DNA of 64,000 nt. Origin: Elephas maximus indicus (taxonomy: Eukaryota > Chordata > Mammalia > Proboscidea > Elephantidae). Shown piece after piece: positions 1 to 10,125 of this stretch. A program made the position numbers and the translations under genes. Where the stretch lies: contig NC_064830.1 of assembly GCF_024166365.1 (NCBI RefSeq), positions 85,616,721 to 85,680,720 on the forward strand, in the 5' to 3' direction. The notes under the pieces are model-generated. The model ran no database searches. It was given only the letters and a program-made list of their open reading frames with translations, and was not told the origin of the DNA. How positions within the stretch are numbered: the first letter of the stretch is position 1; each line of letters starts with the position of its first letter.

Positions 1-70
1 TGGGACAAGGCAGTGTTTCGTTCTGTTGTACATAGGGTCACTGTGAGTTGGAACCGATTTGATAGCACAT
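1..70 (+). mobile_element. RTE (BovB-type) LINE, 3' end fragment, cut by the window edge
   Basis: The bases match the RTE 3' end seen complete at 17040-17130: GGCAGTGTTTCGTTCTGTTG, then CATAGGGTCAC, then the GAGTTGGAACCGA tail. Confidence 0.8.
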
Positions 71-254
71 ATGTATATCCAAAACAAGTAGAAAAAGTTG
101 AACAAAGAATACTTCATAAATCTCACAGAAGTTAGAGGAAAGAAAGAAAAAATTAGGAAAGCATAACCATAGAAAACATGAAATATGATGACAAAAATAA
201 ACTCAAGTATTAGTGTTCATATTAAACTTGTCTATAACAAGGCCAAAACTATAG

Positions 255-640
255 CTGACATTTTTTGAGTATTAACTGTATTTTGGAGCCCTAGTGGTAT
301 AGTGGTTAAGAACTTGGTTGCTAACCAAAGGTTGGCAGTTCAAATCTACTAGCTGTTCCTTGGAAACTCTGTGGGGCAGTTCTACTCTGTCCTATAGGAT
401 CACTATGAGTCGGAATCAACTCCGTGGCAATGGGTAACAATGTTTTAGGCACTGTGATAAGCCCTTTACGTAGATTAATTTTATTTAAGGCTAACCATAA
501 ACTCTGCAAAGTAGATTTTATTCTTACTTTCATGTTAAAGATGAGAAAAGTTAAGCTTTAAGAAAGATTAGGCCCTGTGCTTAAAGTTTAGAAGCTAGGC
601 TCAAGTCCAGACTTGTTGATGCTGAAGGCCATGGTTTTAA
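255..640 (-). repeat. MIR, split by an AfroSINE
   Basis: MIR read in reverse: the left part ends in TATTAACTG just before the SINE and resumes at AGGCACTGTGATAAGC, then passes a degraded 'ATGAGAAAAGTTAAG' block. The AfroSINE at 285-436 landed inside it. Confidence 0.7.
285..436 (+). mobile_element. AfroSINE-type SINE
   Basis: GGAGCCCTAGTGGTATAGTG start, tRNA-like A box (GTGGTTAAGA), B box region (AGTTCAAATC), the GGGGCAGTTCTACTCTGTCC body and the ATGAGTCGGAATCAACTC tail shared with the RTE LINE. Confidence 0.9.
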
Positions 641-890
641 TCATTCTATTAAATGACCACTCAGCTTGGTTTAAAAATATTATTTACATGTTATTTGTAG
701 GAGACAAACCAAGGCAAAACAATACATAAAATCTGAAAATAAAGGATTGGAAAAAGATATACCAGGCAAATGATGAGAAAAATGAAAGGAAGTAGAGGCA
801 GCGATATTACTATCTGTGTCATTTAATGTGAATAAAACAACTTTGAGAATAGTAGGTATAGTATAATTCTGTTTATGGTAACAGTGATTT

Positions 891-911
891 GTGTGTGTGT
901 GTGTGTGTGTG
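891..911. repeat. (GT)n microsatellite
   Basis: About ten uninterrupted GT units. Confidence 0.95.
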
Positions 912-1346
912 GTAGAATTAGTGATAGCATAAAGGGAGTTTGTTCATAGATTGTTCAAATTATTACATAATGCTGTTTTGTTTGCATTATTAAAAATGAT
1001 GGTTTTAGAAAGAAATATTAAAGGAATAGAACATCATCCCTGATCTTTAGGAGTCTGCTAGTTTAGCTAGGGTATAGGCAAGTGCCCAACTTGTCTGTAG
1101 TGCAAACCAAGAGAAAAACTCAGGAGAGAGCCTGTGTTGGGTGAATACAAACTAAGCCTTACAAGTGGTGATAAAAAGGAAGATGCTTTTCAGTGGAGGT
1201 GTCACCAAGAGCCTCCTCTCATCACACTTTGACAATTCTCCCTTTCCAAGGGGAGGGGAAAGGGGAGAATCAGGAGGCAATGTGTAAGAATGACAGCGTC
1301 AGCCACGGTTCTCCTTTTCAAAGTAATGATGTTTTCAACCAGAAAG

Positions 1347-1372
1347 GAAAAAAAAACAAAAAAACAAAAAAA
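1347..1372. repeat. A-rich low-complexity tract
   Basis: Runs of A broken by single C. Confidence 0.9.
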
Positions 1373-1834
1373 CCTCAACTTTTCTTATTTCATTTGAACT
1401 GGGTTGTCTGTCCCTTTGCAGTTGCTATGGCAACATCAGCTCTTCTCCTTCCTCATTTGGATCTATTTCCAAACTGTGAACAATGAATGTAAAAGATCAG
1501 AAAATGGGAAAAGCGAGTAGACATTAAAGACGTTAGAATTATTTACCCTGGAGAAGAGAATGCTAAGAGGTGGCAATTATATTGTTCTGGGCTATTAAAA
1601 GGTACCACTACATAAGTAGTTCTCTGCTTGGGGCCAAGATAAAATCAGATTTGTTTTAACTGGAGGGAAACAGCCTTAGAAAAAGTCCCTTATAGAAAGT
1701 TCTAGAATTTGCTTTTGCTCTGTGAGGGTAGAGAGGTGAGCAGACACTGGAAGTTTGTATCCTGCAGTGGCTGTCATTGTCCCCTCAATCAACCTTGCTC
1801 AGCCTTCCCCTTGATCAGTAGAACAACCATAATG

Positions 1835-2058
1835 ACAACAAAAAACACAACATATGGTGCTTACTATGTGTCAGAAACCGCTTTATATATGGATTATGTC
1901 ACTTAATCTTTGCAACAGCCTTTATGAGGAGAATGCTATTATTATTCCCATTTTACAGACGAGGAAGCTGAGGGTCAGAGGGCTTAGCAATTTGCCCAAG
2001 GTCACACAGTTGATAAATGGTAGAGATGAGGTTTCAACCCAGGAAGTCTATTCTTAAC
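1835..2058 (-). repeat. MIR
   Basis: Reverse-orientation MIR: TGCTTACTATGTGTCAGAAA, CCCATTTTACAGACGAGGAA, TTGCCCAAGGTCACACAG. Confidence 0.9.
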
Positions 2059-2177
2059 CAGTAATAGTTTCTTGTGATAATCACTCTCTTGAAATGGTTC
2101 CAATCTCATTCCAACCTTGAAGGGAATCCTGTATAAAGCCTTTGGAGACATGAGTTCTAATCTTATTTATCCATTCA

Positions 2178-2976
2178 TTGAGCCATCCTTAACAAATATT
2201 TATTGAGTGCCTTCCCTTAGTGCCTTATCTATCTGCACAGTGAGATAGATAAGGTTCCAAAGAGCTTATAAAGAACCACCGACAATGAAGAAGTAAATGA
2301 ATGAAAATTTAAGAAAATGGTAAATGCTGTAAAAGAAATAGAACTGGGTAATGAGATAAAGAGTAAGGGAGTGGAGGTGGGTGGGAAATGGGCTGCTTTA
2401 GATGAGATAATTGGAAATGACCTTCCTGAGGAGGTGACAATTTGAACTGAGTCCTGGATAATGGGAAGGAGCCAGCTATGTCCAGACAGAGGAACAGGAA
2501 ACGTCAATAAACGCCCTGAGGTGGAACAAGCTTGATGTTTTTGAAGGACAGAAACTAGGACAGTGGGCTTAGAGCCTAGTGAATGGAGGCAGGGTACAGC
2601 ATTGGAGGTTGGGGTGAGTTTGGGAAGTTTGGAGACAGGCAGTCACCACTTGGAGGTGTGCTACGGGCATCTAGTAGGTAAAGGCCATGGATGTTGTTGA
2701 ACATCCCACAAAGCACAGGAAAACCCCCACAACAAAGAATTTTCTGGCCCCAAATGCCCATCGGGCCAAAGTCGAAAAAATAAACTATAGCCCTGTAGGC
2801 CAAGGAGAAGAGTCTGGATTTTATTCTAAATGAAAGAGAATCCTTCAGATGATGTGAAACAGTGAAATGTCTTGATGGCTAACCCTGGTTGCTTTATGGG
2901 GAATGGATTATAGTAGATCAAGAATAGAAGCAGAGAGAATAATGAGGTGTTTTTACTTTTTTATTTTTGTAGTAGG
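2178..2976 (-). mobile_element. L2 LINE 3' part
   Basis: Reverse-strand L2: AACAAATATTTATTGAGTGC at its 3' end, then a body including GAGGAGGTGACAATTTGAAC and AATAAACGCCCTGAGG. The same L2 continues at 3228-3423, 3627-3765 and 4306-4440 after later insertions. Confidence 0.8.
2784..2976. repeat. Direct duplication of L2 sequence, left copy
   Basis: Near-identical to 3226-3415, with about 9 differences in ~190 bp by eye. Shared landmarks are TGTAGGCCAAGGAGAAGAGT and TTTTTATTTTTGTAGTAG. Confidence 0.9.
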
Positions 2977-3227
2977 TCTCTGTTGTTGTTGCTGTCAGGT
3001 GCCGTTGGGTTGGTTCTGACCCATAGTGACCCTATGCACAACAGAAGGGATTAATCCCTGGAGAGGGACATCATGCTTGGTAAAGTACAGGGTCAGTGGA
3101 TAAGAGGAAGACGCTCAGCGAGGTGGATTGGCACAGTGGCTGCAACAATGGGCTCAAGCATAACAACGACTATAAGGATGGTGCAGGACCAGGCAGTGTT
3201 TCGTTCTGTTGTGCATAGGGTTGCTAT
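2977..3227. mobile_element. Fold-back RTE fragment (two RTE ends in opposite orientation)
   Basis: The first ~70 bp are the RTE 3' end in reverse (GTTGTTGTTGCTGTCAGGTG to CACAACAGAA). From about 3059 the same LINE continues in forward orientation (GGAGAGGGACATCATGCTTG to CATAGGGTTGCTAT) and stops before its normal tail. A ~190 bp direct duplication of the host L2 flanks it. Confidence 0.8.
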
Positions 3228-3415
3228 AACCTTGTAGGCCAAGGAGAAGAGTCTGGATTTTATTCTAAATGAAAGAGAATCCTTCAGATGGTGTGAAACA
3301 GTGAAATGTCTTGATGGCTAACTCTGGTTGCTTTATGGAGAATGGATTATAGCAGATCAAGAATAGAAGCAGAGACAATAATGAAGTGCTTTTACTTTTT
3401 TATTTTTGTAGTAGT
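3226..3415. repeat. Direct duplication of L2 sequence, right copy
   Basis: Second copy of 2784-2976. The junction with the RTE fragment shares CTATA with the start of the left copy, which suggests microhomology. Confidence 0.9.
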
Positions 3416-3423
3416 TGTAGTAG

Positions 3424-3626
3424 GTACCTGGGTGGTATAAATGGTTAAGCACTCTACTACTAGCAAAAAGGTTGGTGTTCAATCCCTCCCAGAGGTGCCT
3501 TGGAAGACAGGCCTGGTGATCTGCTTCTGCAAGTTCAAAGCCTTGAAAACCCTATGGAGTGCAGTTCTACTCTGCACACGTGGAGTTGTCATGAGTTGGA
3601 ATCGACTTGACAGCACCTAACAACAG
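3424..3626 (+). mobile_element. AfroSINE-type SINE, long subtype
   Basis: ACCTGGGTGGTATAAATGGT start, the subtype block GGCCTGGTGATCTGCTTCTG and the tail GAATCGACTTGACAGCACCT followed by AACAACA. It is inserted in the minus-strand L2. Confidence 0.85.
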
Positions 3627-4440
3627 TAGTGATAGTAGTAAGTGGTCCAGGGAATGGTGCTGGTAACTTGGTTTAGACGAATAGCAGTGGTGATTTGGGA
3701 GGCAAAGGCAGCAAGGCTCACTGATGAATTGGGTGTGGGGGTGTTTGAAAGAGTTATTAAGGATGTAAATGAATAATTTCTTTTATAAAAGGATCAGCAC
3801 AAAGCTGGTTCCTACGAGGTGGAGGTTAAAGATCTCCGAAATGTCCAACTTTTCTAAGCTGCTAACATCAACCACTCCCTCTCCCCTCAGTACTCTCCCT
3901 CCTGTCTTTGGATTCCTTAATTTGGTGCAATGTCTCACAGAATTCATGAAGCATATAAGGGAAATGGCTCATGTGGTCGTGGAAGCTGGCAAGTCCCAAA
4001 TTAGTGGGTCAGGGTAGGCTTCTTCCTGACCCTCAGTCTCTGACCAAAGGCACCTGTTTACTGTGGCTCTCTGCTGTTGGTCTCTGCTACCGGTCTTTCC
4101 TTTGAATCTCTTCTACAGGTTTCTCCTTCCTTGGTGGTGGTGAGCTCTTCTTTCTGCTCTGGAATTGGCTGTTTTTTAAGGCAAAACTGACCGGTTCCCT
4201 TGGTGGGCCACAATTATCTTATTTGCACAGCCCTGACCAATCACCTGGGTAGGAGTTACAAGACCATGGCGAGAAAGGCCATACTAAATAATTCATCACA
4301 TTCCAGGATGACTCTCAGGTATTGGCCTGAGCAACTGGGCAGGTGGATGCTGGAGTCATATACTTAGATGGGGAGGAGCGGGGATTAGGGATCACGGGGA
4401 GAAATCAAGAGTTCACTCTTAGACTTGTTATATTGGACAA
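3627..4440 (-). mobile_element. L2 LINE, continuation, split by the LTR-like element
   Basis: The L2 resumes after the SINE at AGTGGTCCAGGGAATGG and after the LTR-like element at AGGATGACTCTCAGG, then GGCCTGAGCAACTGGGCAGG and GGGGAGAAATCAAGAGTTCA. Confidence 0.65.
3766..4305. mobile_element. LTR-like element, copy 1 of a family present twice here
   Basis: The host L2 is interrupted here and the 5-bp GGATG is present on both sides (3761-3765 and 4306-4310). About 240 bp at the left (AATAATTTC to AGTGGGTCAGG) and the last ~50 bp (TAATTCAT) match the element at 48366-49169; the middle differs. No coding region. Orientation and family name are unknown to me. A 5-bp target duplication and ~0.5 kb length fit a solo LTR. 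Confidence 0.6.
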
Positions 4441-4451
4441 TGTACTTGTTA

Positions 4452-4627
4452 TACAGAAGACATTGGTGGTTAAGTGACAGAATTCTTGCCTTTGATACAG
4501 AAGACATTGGTGGTTAAGTGATAGAGTTCTTGCCTTTGGTACAGAAGACATTGGTGGTTAAGTGATAGAATTCTTTTCTTTGATACAGAAGACATTGGTG
4601 GTTAAGTGATAGAGTTCTTGCCTTTGA
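4452..4627 (+). repeat. Tandem repeat, 44-bp unit, four copies
   Basis: Units begin at 4452, 4496, 4540 and 4584, each with TACAGAAGACATTGGTGGTT. The period is exactly 44 bp with only a few substitutions. Each unit holds the tRNA-like A-box region of the SINE. Confidence 0.95.
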
Positions 4628-4849
4628 TACCCAGGTTCAATTCTTGACCAATACACCTTGTGGGCAACCACCTCATCTGTCTGTGGAGGCTTGTGTGTTG
4701 CAATGATGCTGAACACATCTCAGAAGAGCTTTCAGACTAAGATGAACTAGAAAGAAAGCCCTGGCAATCTGCTTTAGAAAGTCAGGCAGTGAAAACCCAT
4801 AGAGACACCATGAGTTGGGGACTGACTATATGATAGCTAACAACAACAA
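4452..4849 (+). mobile_element. SINE with tRNA-Gly-like head, 5' part tandemly amplified
   Basis: The head resembles tRNA-Gly (GACATTGGTGGTTAAGTGAT ... GGTTCAATTCTTGACCAATA). The body reads TGGAGGCTTGTGTG ... CAGACTAAGATGAACTAG and ends in an RTE-like tail (CATGAGTTGGGGACTGACTA, then AACAACAACAA). Confidence 0.85.
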
Positions 4850-6053
4850 TCATTGGCTATACAAGAGGAGATGTCATATAGGCTTATGAAATACAAGTCT
4901 GCATGAGTGATTACCCCTCACTGGGCCTCTAAAATTCTATGGTTCTAGAGTTCTGAGGTCTGGAGATGAGGGACTAGATTTGATGGCCTTTGGCAGTATC
5001 ACTCAGTTCTTAAAGACTATTCCACATCTCACTCAATTTACCCCTCAGAGTACCTCTGTGAAAATAGACTAGAGATGAGGAAATTAGTCCTGTTTTGCAG
5101 AAACCAAATTATACTGCATAAGAACTGACATTCTTAAGGAGTCAGAGTGAGTCAGTTGTTGAATAATAGCCTGGGAGCATCCCAAGAACTACATCTGGGA
5201 TCTCCCAGCAGCTGAGGGAGAGTAATAGAAATAAAATTACACCATGTTATGAACAAGCCTGTTTATCTCTCCAACGAGAAGGGACCTGGGGTGATTATAA
5301 CTAATGATTCTCACTAATTTCTTTCCCTGTGGCCCAAAGGCTGTGCTCTATGTCTCCTCCCAATTCACTAGGTTCTTGCATACCTGACAAGATTTGGAAA
5401 GACCCAAAACAGGTAAAATAACCTTGTTAAATTTGTAGCCGTTTCCTTGGTATCTATCCACAGACTGAAAAAGGCCTCATTCTTTGAGGTAACCTAGAGT
5501 CAAGTGTGCTAAGATGTATTTTTGAGAAAATGAGATGGCTTGAAAGGAGAAGAGGAAGACTCACAGTAAATTGCTTTTATTTTTGGGGGAGTAAGGGTGG
5601 GTGGGAAGGGGTGGTGACAGGGAACTTACCCCATCCTCCACTTGTGTGAGAGTGACTTTCTGGCTGAGATGGGGTAAAACCCAGGGGAAATAATCTGACT
5701 CTGTTGCTGGTAATTAAATGGGGAATGTCAAGTCTCCCTGAGGACACTTGCTTATTGGAGAAGCAGAAACCAATCTTTGCTTTGAGCCACTTACTAGAAG
5801 AAAAGTAAAATGAGCCCTGTTTTGATGAAGTGTCCTGGAGCTAGTGAAACATTCCACAAAAGGCATTGTCTCCAAGACTTGCTGAATTTATTCTCCTGGA
5901 TCATAAAGTTAAGCCAAAAAATAGCCTCGGCCTTTAGGTTATAGGAGAGAGAGGGAGAAGAGTAACATCGACCAATATTTTTCAAGGACTTGCCACACAC
6001 CAAACCGTGTGATATGGATGCAATGGTGAGGAAAGGATCAGGGGCAAGGGTAA
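4850..6053. other. Unassigned stretch; no gene seen
   Basis: No sustained reading frame. A weak MIR-like segment lies near 5010-5110 (GTGAAAATAGACTAGAGATG). A G-rich block is at about 5585-5625. The rest is unassigned. Confidence 0.4.
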
Positions 6054-6260
6054 GTGAACTTTTTTTCTATAAAGTAACCATTTTAGGCTTCTGGCGCATT
6101 ACAGTTTCAGTCACAATTATTCAACTCTGCCATTGTAGTACAGAAGCAGCTCTAAATAATATGTAACTGAAGAAGTGTGGCTGCATTCCAATAAAACTTT
6201 ATTTACAGAAACAGGTGGTGTACTGTATTTGTCCCATGGGCTGGGGTTTGCTGACTCCTG
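6054..6260 (+). mobile_element. Non-autonomous hAT-like DNA transposon, old
   Basis: Carries CAACTCTGCCATTGTAGTAC, CCAATAAAACTTTATTTACA and the end GTTTGCTGACTCCTG, which matches the CAG...CTG inverted ends of a common mammalian hAT-type repeat. A related 3' piece lies at 17910-17998. Confidence 0.6.
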
Positions 6261-6274
6261 GTGTAGAACATGGT

Positions 6275-6602
6275 CCTTATACCTCACTGTGTACCAGTCA
6301 TGTGGGGAGTTTTATGAAAATGCTGATGTCTGGTCCCACTTCCAGACATTCTGAGTTTGGTCTAGCGTGGGGTCCAAGCATCAATAATTTTTAAAAGCCC
6401 TTCAGGTAATTTTAATATGCTTCCAGGGATTAGAACCAATGGACTACACAATAGAGTCATCTGGGGTTGGGGTTAGAAATACTTATGCCCAGGCACCACT
6501 CATAGATACTGATTTATTTGATCTGCATATGGCCTAGGAATTGAAAATTTTAAAAGCTCCTTAAGTGATTTTATTTTGAAGCCAGAGTTGAGAACCACTG
6601 CT
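6275..6602. repeat. Two adjacent MER5-like hAT remnants
   Basis: Two successive blocks (about 6275-6432 and 6433-6602) each follow the MER5A pattern: GTCATGTGGGGAGTTTTATG, TCTGGTCCCACTTCCAGACA and, in the second, TTGAGAACCACTGCTCT. Confidence 0.55.
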
Positions 6603-6618
6603 CTAAAAGGAACAATAA

Positions 6619-6676
6619 ACAGGCAATTTCAATAAAAAAAAAAAAAAATTTTTTTTTTTTTATTGAAATTGCCTGT
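6619..6676. repeat. Perfect AT-rich palindrome
   Basis: The left arm ACAGGCAATTTCAAT plus 15 A is followed at once by 13 T plus ATTGAAATTGCCTGT. The arms are exact reverse complements over at least 28 bp with essentially no loop. Confidence 0.97.
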
Positions 6677-6724
6677 AAGAGTGTGGTAATTATGTGATAG
6701 GACTAAGCTCGCTTGGAGAGCTAT

Positions 6725-6885
6725 TTATTTATTCACTGAGCAGACAGTTATATTGTTCTTGTTATGTGTCAAGCAAGGGTTCAACATGTTTATAGATACT
6801 AACTCATTTCATTTTCACAGTCTGTAAGTAGGTACTATTATTATTCTCATTCTGTAGTTGAGGAAATTGAGGCAGAGAGCTTAAC
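6725..6885 (-). repeat. MIR
   Basis: Reverse MIR: TTCTTGTTATGTGTCAAGCA, TATTATTATTCTCATTCTGT, GAGGAAATTGAGGCAGAG. Confidence 0.85.
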
Positions 6886-8835
6886 TGGGAACAAAGGGGA
6901 TTATGATTTTTAGAAAAACAAAAGAAAATAAAAAACTTCTGGGAAAGATGATGCCTGAATGGAGACCTTAAATTAGGTAAATGTGGGGTGGAGGTGAGAG
7001 ACGGCATGGCACGTGGATGGATTACCCAGTAAGCAAGGTAAGCACAGGCTTACTTGTGCTTACTTACTAATCTGTAGTGAATAATTTCACATGTGTTTCA
7101 CCACATCCTTGATGTGGTGAAAAACATGCAAAACAAAAGTTTTCAGTGGGATATGGGGATCAAATTGTTTAAGGAGTGAGAGGAAGGGGTTGAAGTGGGA
7201 GTTCGGAGTGAGGATAATTCCTAATAGGATCTTGAAGAACAGAAGAAATACATGGCAATAACAAGAAGGAGAAGTCGGATTAAGGGCAGAATTTATTTTA
7301 AATGAGAGGGGACAGAGCAAAGGCAGAGGCTGAAGATAAAAGTGAAAAGGGGCCAACGATGGGGCAAGATTCTTGAGAAGAAAAAAGGACATAAGATCTC
7401 GAATATGTGAAGAAGGGTGAGGATGCAGGACCTCTTCTAGAAAGAGAAGGACTGTATGGATATAAGTAGTTTGTAGGTGAATGAGCAGATAGGTGGAGGA
7501 AGAACTGGGTCACATGACCATCCCATCTGCAAGGGAATTTGAGGAGGCCAAGAATTAATTAATTGTGTGTATTTTCCCCCAAACAAAACCAGGGTTGTGT
7601 TACTCAGGCAAAAAGGTGAAGGAAATGTGGATAGGCAGAGAGCAAAGTCTACCACAGCATATACATGAAAAGTCTCAGGAGCCCAAGGAACAAAAGTAGA
7701 GCCAGGCCTTACAGAGTTTGGAACTAGGAACTAAGATCCTCTCTCACTAATGGATGGCAGGAAATTACTGTTTCCTCTCCATTTATCTTTTTTTTGTTGT
7801 TGCTGTTTGTTTTCCTTTCTCTGCTGATCATCTTTTTCTTTTAATATGTTATTTCTATTTGCTAATAATGTTTCTATTTACTAATGGCCCATAATGGCTG
7901 CCCAACTCAAGTCTACCTCATTTTCTTTTTACCTTCTTTGGTGTCTCAATTCCAAATCTAAGGAAAAATCAGATTGTCTGGGCCTTGTATTTTGAGTCCG
8001 GCTTACAAATTATTGGTTACTAGCTAGTTAATGGATGATCCAAACTTGGTCCATGTGGGCAGTGGATAGGATCATGTGATTTTAATCTTGGCCATGCCCG
8101 TATAGCAGGAACTGTGAAGGGCAGTTCCCTTCATAGGAGTTCTGAGCAGGAAAAGTAATATGGAATTTCTACCTTCTTTTTTTTTTCTGGGAAGTAAGAA
8201 AGGTGAAGCTTTAACCTAAGGTGAGCAGAGAAGATGTGTATAATAAAATTCAGGAGACTAAAAGTCTGAAAAAGCTATGGAAAAAGGAAACCTACAAGAT
8301 ATTCAGAGCAGCATTAAGGCCTCAGTTGAGTTTTAAGATCAATATTTTGCAATGATTCCATTCCTTGTGTGATTTCTTCCAATAGAGCTTAAAGCCTAGT
8401 GAAGATGCATAGGAGACACATGTTGGATGATCCAGGGTTAGTTTTTTGCTAGGCAGGAGAAAAAGTTAGACGTTAGTACGAAGATTTTTTAAAAATCTGG
8501 AATGATTATCTTCTGTTTCCAGTAATAGGTCTTAGAATCTAAGATTTCAGAGGCATGGGATTTCTTGTTGGATGACTGTGGTCTAGGGTGTTGTCACAAG
8601 AGAGGATGGCCATAGAATAGTGAAGGTGAAGGCCACACGATTGAGGAGGTCAAAGATTTGAGAGGTATAAGTACTGGACAGTTTTTTTCAAGTGGATACT
8701 GAAGTCACTGGAGATAGTAGTAGGATTTGAGATGGAGAGGAAGATGTTATGATGGGAGATGAAGTATTTAATGCAAATGGGGAGTTGCTGGGAAATAAGT
8801 GGGTAATGGACATGAAGATATAGAGAGTGAAATCT
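6886..8835. other. Unassigned stretch, purine-rich; no gene seen
   Basis: Apart from the hairpin at 7090-7128 no clear element. 7170-7660 and 8640-8830 are strongly purine-biased on the plus strand, and their texture resembles an old reverse-strand L2, but I cannot place them. Confidence 0.35.
7090..7128. repeat. Short inverted repeat
   Basis: TTTCACCACATC (7096-7107) and GATGTGGTGAAA (7111-7122) with a 3-nt loop. A further CATGT/ACATG pair extends the stem to 18 bp with one mismatch. Confidence 0.9.
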
Positions 8836-9125
8836 GGGCATCATCCTTAATTCTTCACTCTCCCTCACTATCTATAATTAACAAATCACCAGGTCTTATT
8901 AATGCTATCTCATCAAATTTTTATATAACTTACTTCTTTCTATTTCAACCGCCATCAGCCTTGTCCAAGACCACCATTTTCTCCCACTTTTACCACTATG
9001 ATAACCAAACACCATCCATTTTTGACTCTTTCCAAATGATTCTACACACTGTAGCCTGAGTGATCTTTTTAGAATTATGAATCTTAACACTACTAAAGAC
9101 CCTTCAATGGCTTCCCATTGCTCTC
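8836..9125 (+). mobile_element. L2 LINE, 5' piece
   Basis: Forward L2: GTAGCCTGAGTGATCTTTTT, CTTCAATGGCTTCCCATTGC. It resumes at 9756 after an inserted MLT1. Confidence 0.75.
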
Positions 9126-9129
9126 AGAA

Positions 9130-9755
9130 TAGAATGTATGTAGGAAATTGTATAAATATTCAAAATATCTGATGCTGCTTCCTAGCAGAGGATTCCATTT
9201 TCCTACTCCACTAATGTTAGGCGTGGTCTTGTGATTTTCAGGTCTCCTTCATTCAAGAGATTTATATATTCCTACCCTGTTGAGCACAAAAGTACCCATG
9301 TGACTTGCTTTGGCTAGTATAATGTGGGCAAAAGTGATGTGTGTTTCTTCTAAGCAGAAGCTTTAAGAGTCAGCTTATGGCTCCTCATTTCTCCCTTTCC
9401 CTCTGCCATGAGACTGGCATTGGCTGACCCATTTGGCATGAAGGCAACATGGAGCCAAATCGCACATTGGGCATATAACATGAGTAGGAAAAACACTGTT
9501 GTTGTAAGCCACTGGGAGCCCTGGTGGCACAGTGGTTAATTGCTTGGTTGCTAACCAAAAGATCCACAGTTCAAATCTACAGCAGTCTGCTTCTGTAAAT
9601 ATTACAGCCGTGGAAACCCAATGGGGCAGTTCTACTCTGTCCTACATGGTGGCTATGAGTCAGAATTGACTCTATGGCAATGGGTTTCAATATTTTTGTT
9701 TGTTTGTTTTTGGTAAGCCACTGATATTTATTACTGCAGCAAAACTTAATATGAG
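9130..9755 (+). mobile_element. MLT1-like MaLR LTR, split by an AfroSINE
   Basis: Contains CCCATGTGACTTGCTTTGGC, TATAATGTGGGCAAAAGTGA and the 3' motif GTTGTAAGCCACTG ... TTATTACTGCAGC. It divides the L2 and is itself divided by the SINE at 9515-9712. Confidence 0.65.
9515..9712 (+). mobile_element. AfroSINE-type SINE with target-site duplication
   Basis: GGAGCCCTGGTGGCACAGTG start. Flanked by the 11-bp duplication GTAAGCCACTG (9504-9514 and 9713-9723), which is the MLT1 3' motif. Confidence 0.95.
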
Positions 9756-10125
9756 CTGTAAGGCCCTGAATAATAATTTGGCCCAGTTACTCCAGCCTTA
9801 TCTCTTAAACATTTCCCTGCTTACCTGACTAGCTCATATTTTTCTTCCAGGTCCCAGCTTATATGTCACTTCCCCAGAAAAGTCTTTTCTCATCTTCCCC
9901 CCATTCTTGCACTAGACTAATTTAGATGGCTTGTTATTCTATCTCATAGAGCCTTGTCCTTTTCTTCTTGATCATGCAGGCACAATCTGTACTGTGTTTT
10001 GTGAATGTGATTACCTGTTTCCCTCAGTAGGATGTAAGTTCAGAGAGGGCAGAAATTATGCTGATATTGTTCTTCAGCACTATACCCTAGTGCCTGGAGC
10101 AGTGCTGAGTACACATTAAGCACTC
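9756..10125 (+). mobile_element. L2 LINE, 3' end
   Basis: TGTAAGGCCCTGAATAATAA, TCCCAGCTTATATGTCACTT and the 3' end GTGCCTGGAGCAGTGCTGAG with a T-rich end. Confidence 0.8.

Larger units (their letters stand above)
640..1834. other. Unassigned stretch; no gene seen
   Basis: AT-rich, no convincing reading frame. It holds a (GT)n run at 891-911 and an A-rich run at 1347-1372. No repeat family was recognised in the remainder. Confidence 0.5.

Noticed and set aside
4452..4627. CRISPR-like array
   Set aside because: The 44-bp units are contiguous with no spacers and are part of a SINE in mammalian DNA.
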